Source: Flavobacterium sp. Root186 (GTDB lineage: Bacteria > Bacteroidota > Bacteroidia > Flavobacteriales > Flavobacteriaceae). From it: a stretch of 64,000 bases of DNA. Positions 25,819 through 34,900 of the stretch are shown here, piece by piece. Positions within the stretch are counted from its first letter, which is position 1; each line of letters begins with the position of its first letter. The notes beneath the pieces are model-generated. The model was given only the letters and a program-made list of their open reading frames with translations. It ran no database searches and had not been told where the DNA came from. The stretch covers positions 62,705 through 126,704 of the forward strand of contig NZ_LMHW01000001.1 of NCBI RefSeq assembly GCF_001428525.1, read 5' to 3'. Made by a program: the position numbers and the translations under genes.

Positions 25819-25882
25819 AATCTGGGCTGTAGTTTTTATTAAAATTGGATTAGAATCCACACCCAGCTTTCTAATACTTTTG
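25819..25882 (+). promoter_or_regulatory. MocR-type operator and -7 box before the azoreductase gene
   Basis: ATCTGGGCTGTA (25819-25830) is followed by an A/T stretch ending AAAATTGG and a -7 box TACTTTTG (25875-25882), 15 bp before the ATG at 25898. A canonical -33 at 17-23 bp is absent, as expected of an activator-dependent promoter. The arrangement matches the MarR promoter at 24200-24262. Confidence 0.6.
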
Positions 25883-25897
25883 AAAAAAATTATCAAA

Positions 25898-26539
25898 ATG
25901 AAAAAAGTATTAGTAATTAATTCAAGCGTTCGATCGCTTAACTCTCACAGCAGAAAGCTAACCGAAGTATTTGTTGAACATTGGAAAAACCTTCATGAAA
26001 ACCCAAGTATTACTTTTCGTGAAATTGGAACAAATCCAGTCGCTCATATAGATGAAAATTGGATAAATGCCTCGTTTACACCAGAATCAAAAAGAACTGA
26101 AAAAAATCTTAAAATTTTAAAAATAAGCAATTCTTACGTTTCTGAATTACGCGAGGCAGATTGTATTGTTTTAGGAGTTCCTATGTACAACTGGTCCATT
26201 CCAAGTTCTTTAAAAGCATATATAGATCAGGTATTAAGACTTAATGAAACTTTTAAAATTAATCCTTCCAACCCAGAGAATCCATATGTTGGTTTATTAG
26301 AGAATAAAACTTTATTTCTAATGTTGTCCAGAGGTGCGCAGGGATATGAAAAAGGAGAACCAAACGCTCACATGAACTTTCAGACAGATTATTTAAAAAC
26401 GATATTCAATACGATGGGAATTAAGGACATTCATGTAATTGCTATTGATGGGTCTTCTTTAGATCCGGAAGTTTTAAAGAAGACGATCGAAAATTCACAT
26501 CAAAACATTAAATCAATCCTAGACCAAGAGACACTTTAA
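25898..26539 (+). CDS. FMN-dependent NADH-azoreductase-like oxidoreductase
   Basis: About 213 residues from the ATG at 25898; an in-frame TTG at 25880 would overlap the -7 box, so the ATG is preferred. Flavodoxin-like fold with the FMN loops VLVINSSVRSLNSHSRKL and VLGVPMYNWSIPSSLKAYIDQVL, as in AzoR-type enzymes that reduce quinones and azo compounds. It is cytoplasmic. It sits divergent from the MocR regulator and is followed by an EamA-type exporter, forming a small detoxification set. Confidence 0.88.
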   Translation: MKKVLVINSSVRSLNSHSRKLTEVFVEHWKNLHENPSITFREIGTNPVAHIDENWINASFTPESKRTEKNLKILKISNSYVSELREADCIVLGVPMYNWSIPSSLKAYIDQVLRLNETFKINPSNPENPYVGLLENKTLFLMLSRGAQGYEKGEPNAHMNFQTDYLKTIFNTMGIKDIHVIAIDGSSLDPEVLKKTIENSHQNIKSILDQETL

Positions 26540-26660
26540 TACTCTTTTTTACATCAATATTTCTTCTTTTCTCCTCATTTAAAGTGCATTTTGTTTTTTG
26601 AATTGAGCTTTATTTTAGGAGAAAAAGAAGTTTTTCCATACTTGAAAAAATAAAACCATT

Positions 26661-27545
26661 ATGAAAAATAATGCATTAAAAGGAAGCCTTTATATTGCAT
26701 TGGGAGCTTCTAGTTACGGCATGCTGGCTACATTTGTAAAAATAGCTTATCAGGAAAATTATACTACAGCAGAAGTTACACTTTCGCAGTATGGCTTAGG
26801 TTTTTTAGGGCTTTTGATTCTAAATTTATTTCAAAAGAAAAATTCGCATTCATCACCCAAAAAAATGAATTTTAAAAGTACTTTAAAATTAATAATGGCA
26901 GGAAGTTCTTTAGGTTTAACCAGTACATTTTATTATTTATCAGTTCAGTATATTCCGGTAAGTGCCGCCATTGTGTTACTGATGCAGACCGTTTGGATTG
27001 GGGCTGTTTTAGAAACTATTTTATATAAAAAATTCCCTGAAAAGCGTAAAATCGTTTCTATTGTTCTTGTTTTAATTGGTACATTATTAGCAGTCAATTT
27101 GATTAAAGAAGCTGCTGTAATCAATTGGAAAGGATTTCTATACGGAATGTTAGCGGCTCTTTCTTATACTGCTACTATGTATTCTTCTAATAATATTGAA
27201 TTGCATTTACCGCCATTAAAACGAAGTCTCTACATGATTTTAGGCGGATTGATTGTGGTTATTTTTATCTTTCATTCTTCAATAAATCAGGAGTTTACAT
27301 TTGATATATTACTAAATTGGGGAATAGTACTTTCCTTATTTGGAACTATACTTCCGCCTTTGCTTTTCACAAAAGGAATGCCTTTGACAGGAATGGGATT
27401 AGGAGCTATTGTTGCGTCTATAGAAATTCCGGTTTCCATATTTATCGCATATATATGGCTTTCAGAAGCTGTTAGCTTATTTCAATGGGTTGGAATTTTA
27501 TTAATCTTGTTTGCTGTGGTGTTAATGAACCTTCAAAAAAAATAA
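26661..27545 (+). CDS. EamA/DMT-family transporter
   Basis: A 294-residue protein with about ten hydrophobic helices arranged as two EamA halves (KGSLYIALGASSYGMLATF and, in the second half, GMLAALSYTATMYSS). It is an inner-membrane drug/metabolite transporter, probably an exporter. The gap of 121 bp after the azoreductase gene leaves co-transcription open. Its last 24 bp overlap the end of the convergent secreted-protein gene at 27522-28208. Confidence 0.9.
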   Translation: MKNNALKGSLYIALGASSYGMLATFVKIAYQENYTTAEVTLSQYGLGFLGLLILNLFQKKNSHSSPKKMNFKSTLKLIMAGSSLGLTSTFYYLSVQYIPVSAAIVLLMQTVWIGAVLETILYKKFPEKRKIVSIVLVLIGTLLAVNLIKEAAVINWKGFLYGMLAALSYTATMYSSNNIELHLPPLKRSLYMILGGLIVVIFIFHSSINQEFTFDILLNWGIVLSLFGTILPPLLFTKGMPLTGMGLGAIVASIEIPVSIFIAYIWLSEAVSLFQWVGILLILFAVVLMNLQKK

Positions 27546-28208
27546 ATCACTGCCCGCCTGAATTTGCTGAACTTCAATTTGCTTTGTAGTTAATACAATG
27601 GGGTTTATAATCAGCTTTAACAGACCTTCGGCAATTAAATTTCCTGTTTTTATATTGTTGTCTACTTTGATATAAGGTCTTATTTCTATTTTGAGTTCAT
27701 GTGTTCCAACATTCAGAGCCTTTTCTCCTCCATTATTTTTAAATCGTTCCCACATGTTCATCGCCCACCAATCTTCTCCTTTTGTACTCGTTAACGGAAC
27801 CCTAAATACTGTCGATGTATTTTTATTTCCGCCAGATCCAAAATTGCAGCCGTGATGAATATTTTCGGTATAAATCAATTTACCGTCAACATAAAAAGAA
27901 AACTGAAGATTTCCGGTTTTTAAAAGTGTTTCTGCAGGCAGTTCCGGAGTTAAACGATGTAAATAATTCACCACCGAATTATCCATAAAAACCCTGATAT
28001 TTAAATCTGATCTGGGTTTAAGTTCAAATGATTTTAAAATGTCCGTCTTTTTATATTCGGCCAGCGGAATATTTCCATTCATGAAAGTAACCTTACCTAT
28101 ATTGGTTTTATGAATTTCATAAGTGATTTCGTCTGCTCTATATAAATCATTTTGGGCAGCAATTTTACCGCATAAAAACAGTAAAAGAAACAATATAATT
28201 CGTCTCAT
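27522..28208 (-). CDS. Secreted protein of unknown function
   Basis: A 228-residue protein with a signal peptide (IILFLLLFLCGKIAAQ). The mature part is beta-rich with no catalytic motif I recognise. Markers are a Cys and Trp pair in HHGCNFGSGG and EDWWAMNMWERF. It converges with the EamA gene (24-bp overlap of ends) and is followed on its own strand by no close gene. It is likely periplasmic. The role is unknown; an extra-cytoplasmic binding or adhesive role would be a guess. Confidence 0.7.
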   Translation of the reverse strand: MRRIILFLLLFLCGKIAAQNDLYRADEITYEIHKTNIGKVTFMNGNIPLAEYKKTDILKSFELKPRSDLNIRVFMDNSVVNYLHRLTPELPAETLLKTGNLQFSFYVDGKLIYTENIHHGCNFGSGGNKNTSTVFRVPLTSTKGEDWWAMNMWERFKNNGGEKALNVGTHELKIEIRPYIKVDNNIKTGNLIAEGLLKLIINPIVLTTKQIEVQQIQAGSDLFFLKVH

Positions 28209-28289
28209 TATTTTAGTTTTTTATAAATATTTGAAAAGCAAAACTATGTCGTTCCATTCACTAAAAATTGTACAGAATTAACATTGCGA

Positions 28290-29102
28290 TTATTTCTTAA
28301 AAAGTATTTTTTTATGTTCTGATGGATTAATTTCATTCATTTCCCTAAAACAGCGATTAAAATGACTTTGGTCTGAAAATCCGCATTGGTAAGCAATTTG
28401 AGTAAAAGACTGATTTTGAGAAGACATCAGCGAAAGCGCTTTTTCAACCTTTAATTTTCTAATGTATTCACCCAAATTACAATGAAAGTATTTAGAAAAA
28501 TCCCGGGATAAATGTATTGGGTGAATATCTAATATCGATGCTAAATATTCTAATGTAAGATGTTCTGCAAATTGTTCGTGCAGAATTTCATCCAGCGTTG
28601 TTACCCATTTTGGTTTTTTATCTAAAATCGCTTTAAAATTGTTTTGCAAACGTGAAATTATTTCGAGCAGTAATATTTGCGTAGAAAGATCAGAACTATT
28701 GTCGTCAATTTTTGAAGCCCTGAAAATTTTATACATCAACAATTTAATATCAGGATCTAAAATTTTACTGCTGCCTTCGAGATTCTCGCTGTTTAAGTTA
28801 AGATTCTCAAACCAGTGTTTTTCGATTTCAAGATGAAAACCTCTGGTAAAGCCGTCAGGTTTTATATTATAATGTGCATCCTGCCAGTTATGAAATAAGA
28901 GACTTCCGGGAGAACAATTGTAAACTTCTTTTTTATTTCCTTCAAGAACATTTCCCTCAAGAATAAAAGTAAAATAAGCGTGTTCATGATAATGCCAGTC
29001 TACCTTAGGATGAGTATAAACGGTATCTGTTAAAGTAATTCCGTCGAGATAAATAGTCTTGTTCGTATCGCCGTAAAATTCGCCTTTTTTTGAATGTTTC
29101 AT
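28290..29102 (-). CDS. AraC-family transcriptional regulator with cupin sensor domain
   Basis: About 270 residues from ATG 29102; a GTG at 29129 is possible but less likely. The N-terminal cupin-like AraC ligand domain (DWHYHEHAYFTFILEG) precedes two helix-turn-helix motifs (LTLEYLASILDIHPIHLSRDF, QNQSFTQIAYQCGFSDQSHFNRCF). The conserved RxFRxxxGxxPSxH end is present as RCFREMNEINPSEH. It is a stand-alone regulator next to the secreted protein gene (82-bp gap), which may be its target. Confidence 0.9.
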   Translation of the reverse strand: MKHSKKGEFYGDTNKTIYLDGITLTDTVYTHPKVDWHYHEHAYFTFILEGNVLEGNKKEVYNCSPGSLLFHNWQDAHYNIKPDGFTRGFHLEIEKHWFENLNLNSENLEGSSKILDPDIKLLMYKIFRASKIDDNSSDLSTQILLLEIISRLQNNFKAILDKKPKWVTTLDEILHEQFAEHLTLEYLASILDIHPIHLSRDFSKYFHCNLGEYIRKLKVEKALSLMSSQNQSFTQIAYQCGFSDQSHFNRCFREMNEINPSEHKKILFKK

Positions 29103-29486
29103 TGTTACAGAATTTCTATTTAACTCCACCTAAACTTCAGAAAACTAATGTACATTATTTTGGCATGAGAATTATGCAACAATATTTAAAAATTATGTAA
29201 TTAGATTTTTGTGTATAGTCATACTTTTCAGAATAATTCACCAAACCTAATCACCATGAAAATAATTTTGCTAACTTCATTAATAAAAAGGAGACTTCCC
29301 TTTAAAAGTAGATACACTAAGTGATGCGATTGATTAATTAAGATTTTAAGAATACTTGTAATTTTCTTGGAATCAAGAACCTTAAACGGATTTCATTTGA
29401 TATTTTTTTTACATCTGAGTAGAAAAAATATCTCATGCTTTTTGTTATAAACAAATTATAATCAATTATTTAAACTTAGATTGTAT
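29103..29486. other. Gap before the phosphorelay island
   Basis: This 384-bp A/T-rich gap separates divergent genes. I see no repeat, hairpin or promoter with a good -33/-7 pair. A 22-codon frame from 29256 lacks support. Confidence 0.4.
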
Positions 29487-29864
29487 ATGACTTATAAAAA
29501 CATATTGCAAATTGACGATGATGTAGACGATTGCGATTTTTTTATGGAAGCGCTGCAGGCAGTTTCCAGTGCTGATTATGTTTCCATGCAAAACCCTGTA
29601 GAAGCACTTAATAAATTAATCCATAAAAAAATTAACCCCGATGTTATTTTTCTGGATCTCAATATGCCGGTTATGTCCGGCTTAGAATTTTTAATAGAAA
29701 TTAAAAAGCAGGAAGTCATTAAAGATATTCCTATCATCATTTTTTCTACCTCACAATTTGAAGAAATTAAGCTTAAGGCCAAAAAATATGGAGCAGATGA
29801 ATATATCTCGAAGCCAAGTGATTTTAATGAATTAAAAAAAATACTAAGTCATTATATCGTATAA
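29487..29864 (+). CDS. Single-domain response regulator
   Basis: About 125 residues from ATG 29487 (TTG at 29481 is alternative). A stand-alone receiver of the Rcp1/CheY type: acidic pocket DDD (10-12), phosphorylation site Asp57 in FLDLNMP, Ser/Thr switch in FSTSQ and Lys in SKPSD. There is no output domain, so it acts as a phosphate shuttle or by protein contact. It begins the signalling island, 111 bp before the CHASE3-type kinase. Confidence 0.92.
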   Translation: MTYKNILQIDDDVDDCDFFMEALQAVSSADYVSMQNPVEALNKLIHKKINPDVIFLDLNMPVMSGLEFLIEIKKQEVIKDIPIIIFSTSQFEEIKLKAKKYGADEYISKPSDFNELKKILSHYIV

Positions 29865-29975
29865 TGTGTACTGTATTTTTTAATAATACCACTCAAATAA
29901 CTTTCTGTTCTCTGCCGTTTTTTGCTTTTTTATTGTTAAACCCTGGTTGCCTTTGGTATTCATAACAGAAAGACA

Positions 29976-31427
29976 ATGAAATTATCAACCCAAATACTTC
30001 TCGCCTTTACGCTTATCATTTTACTTTCTGTAGCAGATTCTTATACGAATTACAGATTGTCGAAAAAAGTACAGCTTAATTCTCAATTTCTTTCAAAATC
30101 TGAAGCCGTAATCCGAAACTCCAATAAAACCCACAGAGCCATTCTTGAAATGCAGAGTGCCGTAAGAGGTTATTTTTTAACAAACGATACCACATTTTTA
30201 GAAGAATATCATAACGGAATAAAAAAGGTGCCGGAGTTTCTTAAAGAACAGCGATCACTTATTGGCATTGATAATACGCAGCGATCTATTATAGATTCTA
30301 TAACGCAGCTGCATAATGACTGGCTTGCCTATACTTCAGAATTAATCAGAACCAGAAACGATAATCCCGTAGTTTACCAAAACCTATTAGATACTAAACT
30401 CAAAAAACATATAGGCAAAAACATCAATGACGCTATTACCAAAAAATTTAAAAGATTCGACAAAATAGAATACAAAACACGTAAATATCATAGCGAAATG
30501 TTACTGCAGTCTTTAAGAAATACCAGAACATTTTCGCTTATATTTTTATCTTTAACCATATTTGTTGGTGTTGCAAGTACTGCTTATATCGTCATTTTAA
30601 TTACAAACCGCATCAATTCTATGGTTCGTGTGGCCGATACGATTTCGAAGGGCCGATTTACAATAGTTAAAGATTACAGGCATGATGAGTTAAGCGCTCT
30701 GGCGGCATCATTGAATATTATGTCACGCCGGCTCGAAAAAAACATTCATGATTTAGAAAATAAAAATGAGGAACTAAACAAATTTGCCTATGTAGTTTCT
30801 CATGATTTAAAAGCCCCTCTTCGTGGCATTTACAATGTAATCAGCTGGATTGAAGAAGATTTATCAGAGGAACTCTCTCCTGCCCTGAAAAATTATCTGA
30901 GCATTATCCCCAAAAGAACCCAGCGTATGGAAGCCTTAATAAATGGTCTTCTGGATTATGCCCGAATAAACCGAAAAACGCCTCCTGAACTTGTAGATAC
31001 AGGTGCATTGGTTTATGAAATTTCGCAGTCGATTGTGCCGAGGAAATTCAAATTTGAAATAATTAATCTTCCCGCAGTATTTACAGAAAGACTTAAGCTC
31101 GAACAGGTATTTTCGAATTTGATCAGCAATGCTGTTAAATATGCTAAAACCGAAAACCCTCATATAACAATTAAGTGTGACAAAGTACACAACGTTTTTG
31201 AGTTTTCTGTAAAAGATAATGGCATTGGTATTGACCCTGAATATCATCAAAAAATATTTGAAATATTTCAAACGCTTAGAGAAAAAAACGAAATGGAAAG
31301 CACCGGAATTGGTCTTGCCATTGTCAAAAAAATAATTGACGAACAAGGTGAAACTATCGATGTACAATCAAAACTGGGCGAAGGTGCAGAATTTACCTTT
31401 ACCTGGAGAAATAACAAAGCAGTATGA
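29976..31427 (+). CDS. Membrane histidine kinase, CHASE3-like sensor
   Basis: A 483-residue kinase. In order: membrane helix 1 (about 6-22), periplasmic CHASE3-type helical sensor (about 35-180), membrane helix 2 (about 186-210), HAMP (about 211-262), dimerisation domain with phospho-His276 in VVSHDLKAPLRGI, and ATPase domain (NLISNAVKYA, KDNGIGIDPEYHQKIFEIF, GIGLAIVKKI). The kinase core is of the phytochrome-like class that usually signals to Rcp1-type regulators. Its stop overlaps the next receiver gene by 4 bp (31424-31427), so the two are translationally coupled. Confidence 0.93.
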   Translation: MKLSTQILLAFTLIILLSVADSYTNYRLSKKVQLNSQFLSKSEAVIRNSNKTHRAILEMQSAVRGYFLTNDTTFLEEYHNGIKKVPEFLKEQRSLIGIDNTQRSIIDSITQLHNDWLAYTSELIRTRNDNPVVYQNLLDTKLKKHIGKNINDAITKKFKRFDKIEYKTRKYHSEMLLQSLRNTRTFSLIFLSLTIFVGVASTAYIVILITNRINSMVRVADTISKGRFTIVKDYRHDELSALAASLNIMSRRLEKNIHDLENKNEELNKFAYVVSHDLKAPLRGIYNVISWIEEDLSEELSPALKNYLSIIPKRTQRMEALINGLLDYARINRKTPPELVDTGALVYEISQSIVPRKFKFEIINLPAVFTERLKLEQVFSNLISNAVKYAKTENPHITIKCDKVHNVFEFSVKDNGIGIDPEYHQKIFEIFQTLREKNEMESTGIGLAIVKKIIDEQGETIDVQSKLGEGAEFTFTWRNNKAV

Positions 31428-31855
31428 GAAAGCCAAACATTTTACTAATTGAAGATGACGAACTGGATACTATTTCGGTTGAACGTTCCTTAAAGAAATT
31501 AGAAATTAAATACGTTCTTCATACCGCCTACAACGGACTTGAAGCACTAAAGCTATTAAGAGATTCAGAAAATCCGCTAATACCAGATGTCATTCTTCTT
31601 GACATTAATATGCCGAGGATGAATGGAATTGAATTTTTAAGAATCATAAGAGATGATGAAAAATTGAAAGACCTAAAAGTCTTTATTATGACTACATCTT
31701 CTGAAAGCAACGATAGAATTACTGCCGAAGAACTAGGTATTTCAGGATACATAATAAAACCATTAAATTACAATGACAATACAAAAAGACCCGATTCTAT
31801 GGATGCCTTTGTACAATTTCATCTAAGGAAAATTTTATTAAACGAAAATTCCTAA
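31424..31855 (+). CDS. Rcp1-type single-domain response regulator
   Basis: A 143-residue receiver with acidic residues EDD (10-12), phosphorylation site Asp60 in VILLDINMPRMNG, and switch residues in MTTSS and IIKPL. It has the slightly extended C-terminus of Rcp1-type regulators, which are cognate to phytochrome-class kinases. It overlaps the CHASE3 kinase gene by 4 bp, the strongest evidence for a pair. No output domain was seen, so downstream signalling may pass to the following hybrid kinases. Confidence 0.92.
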   Translation: MRKPNILLIEDDELDTISVERSLKKLEIKYVLHTAYNGLEALKLLRDSENPLIPDVILLDINMPRMNGIEFLRIIRDDEKLKDLKVFIMTTSSESNDRITAEELGISGYIIKPLNYNDNTKRPDSMDAFVQFHLRKILLNENS

Positions 31856-31966
31856 ATTTAGTAGAAATTTTAAAATGTCAATTGCAATTTCTAAAATCTA
31901 AAATCTGAACTCTAAAATATCGCCAAGTCACCAAAAACTATATCCTATACCAACGAGTCACCAATT

Positions 31967-34900
31967 ATGAAAAAAGCAAAACACACCGATAAAACCCCAG
32001 AAAATGAGGTACTGATCGCACTGCCAATCATAACAGATGAAAAACCATCTGGAACTAAAGTAAAAAAAATCGAGCCCGATGAATCTATTCTTAACGATGC
32101 TGAATTTTTAAAGATTTTGCTGAAAGTTAAAAATGGTAATTTTTCGCAGCGTTTCCCTACCGATCAAAACGGAATAAAAAGATCAATTTGCGATACTTTA
32201 AACGAAATCATTGACCTGAACGAAAGAATGGTTTTTGAATTTCAAAAGGTTGGAAAAAGCATTGGTAAACAAGGAAAATTAACCAATCGCGTAGTACTCG
32301 ACGGTGCACGCGGTTCGTGGAGTTCCTGTGTTGAATCTGTAAACACACTGATTTCTGATCTGGTACACCCCACAATCGAAATTGCACACGTAATTACATC
32401 GGTGGCAAAGGGAAATTTATCTCAGGAAATGCCACTGTCTATTGAAGGAAACCCGCTTCAGGGAGAATTCCTCAGAATTGCAAAAGAGGTAAACGGAATG
32501 GTAAAACAGCTGAACCTTTTCTCAATGGAGGTTACCCGTGTGGCGCGTGAAGTTGGTACCGAAGGAAAACTGGGAGGTCAGGCAAAAGTTCGTGGTGTGG
32601 GCGGTGTTTGGAAAGATTTGACCGACTCTGTTAATAAAATGGCAAGTAACCTTACTGGTCAGGTACGTAATATCGCCGATGTAACAACGGCGGTAGCGAA
32701 AGGAGATTTATCTAAAAAAATTACCGTTGACGTAAAAGGAGAAATCCTGGAATTAAAAAATACGATCAACACGATGGTGGATCAGCTGAACTCCTTTTCT
32801 TCTGAAGTAACTCGTGTGGCGCGTGAAGTTGGTACCGAAGGAAAACTGGGCGGACAAGCACAGGTAAAAGGTGTCGGCGGAACATGGAAAGATTTAACGG
32901 ATTCGGTAAACCAAATGGCATCGAATCTTACCGGACAGGTACGTAACATCGCCGATGTAACAACCGCGGTAGCAAGAGGAGATCTTTCGAAAAAAATTAC
33001 TGTTGACGTAAAAGGAGAAATCCTCGAGCTGAAAGATACAATTAATACAATGGTGGATCAGCTGAACTCATTCTCCTCTGAGGTAACCCGTGTGGCGCGT
33101 GAGGTAGGTTCTGAAGGAAAACTGGGAGGTCAGGCAAAAGTACGAGGTGTCGGCGGGGTTTGGAAAGATTTGACCGATTCTGTAAATCAGATGGCATCCA
33201 ACTTAACTGGACAAGTACGTAATATTGCCGAGGTAACAACTGCCGTAGCAAAAGGAGATTTATCTAAAAAAATTACCGTAAACGTTGAGGGTGAAATCCT
33301 CGAATTAAAAAATACCATCAATACCATGGTGGATCAGCTGAACTCATTTGGTGCCGAGGTAACCCGTGTGGCACGTGAGGTAGGTTCTGAAGGAAAACTG
33401 GGAGGTCAGGCAAAAGTAAAAGGTGTTGGCGGGACATGGAAAGATTTAACCGATTCGGTTAATCAAATGGCATCGAACTTAACCGGACAGGTACGTAATA
33501 TTGCCGAGGTAACAACAGCCGTAGCAAATGGTGACCTTTCTAAAAAAATTACGGCTGTAGCCGAAGGAGAAATCCTGGAATTAAAGAAAACCATTAATAC
33601 AATGGTAGATCAGCTGAACTCCTTCTCTTCTGAGGTTACGCGTGTGGCGCTTGAGGTTGGTACCGAAGGAAAACTGGGAGGTCAGGCAAAAGTAAAAGGT
33701 GTCGGCGGTACATGGAAAGATTTGACCGATTCCGTTAATCAAATGGCATCGAACTTAACCGGACAAGTACGTAACATTGCCGAGGTAACAACAGCCGTAG
33801 CAAAAGGAGATTTATCACGTCAGATTACCGTTGATACAAAAGGAGAAATCTTAGAACTTAAAAATACCATTAATACAATGGTGGGCCAGCTGAACTCTTT
33901 TGCATCTGAGGTAACCCGTGTGGCGCGTGAGGTGGGTACCGAAGGAAAACTGGGAGGACAAGCGCAGGTTGAAGGTGTTGGAGGAACCTGGAAAGATTTA
34001 ACAGATTCGGTAAACCAAATGGCATCCAACCTTACCGGACAAGTACGTAATATCGCCGAAGTAACAACTGCCGTAGCAAAAGGAGATTTATCACTCCAGA
34101 TTACGGTTGACGTAAAAGGAGAAATCTTAGAATTAAAAAATACGATTAATACCATGGTGGATCAGCTTCGAGGCTTTGCTTCGGAGGTAACAAGGGTTTC
34201 ACGAGAAGTAGGAACTGAAGGAAAATTGGGAGGACAGGCCAACGTGCCGGGTGTTGCCGGAACATGGAAAGATTTAACCGATTCGGTGAATCAGATGGCA
34301 GGAAATCTTACCGCTCAGGTTCGTAATATTGCCGATGTGGCGATTGCCGTGGCCAACGGAGATATGTCCCGAAAAATTACCGTTGACGTTCGTGGGGAAA
34401 TTCTTCAGTTAAAAGAAACCCTGAATACGATGGTGGATCAGCTTCGTGAATTTGCCTCTGAGGTAACTCGTGTGGCACGTGAGGTGGGTACCGAAGGAAA
34501 GTTGGGAGGTCAAGCCAACGTTCCAGGTGTTGCCGGAACTTGGAAGGATTTGACCGATTCTGTTAATCAAATGGCGGGTAACTTAACGACTCAGGTACGT
34601 AATATTGCCGAGGTTACGATTGCTGTAGCGAATGGAGATATGTCGAAAAAAATTACAGCCGACGTTCGTGGAGAAATTCTGCAATTAAAAGAAACTGTAA
34701 ATACGATGGTGGATCAACTTCGTGCCTTTGCATCTGAGGTAACTCGTGTGGCGCGTGAGGTGGGTACCGACGGAAAACTGGGCGGGCAGGCATTCGTGCC
34801 GGGTGTTGCCGGAACTTGGAAAGATTTAACGGATTCGGTTAACCAAATGGCCTCTAACTTAACAGGGCAGGTGCGTAATATTGCCGATGTAACCAAAGCC

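Noticed and set aside
30936..31367. 143-residue minus-strand frame opposite the CHASE3 kinase
   Set aside because: The plus-strand kinase has complete conserved motifs; the minus frame has none.
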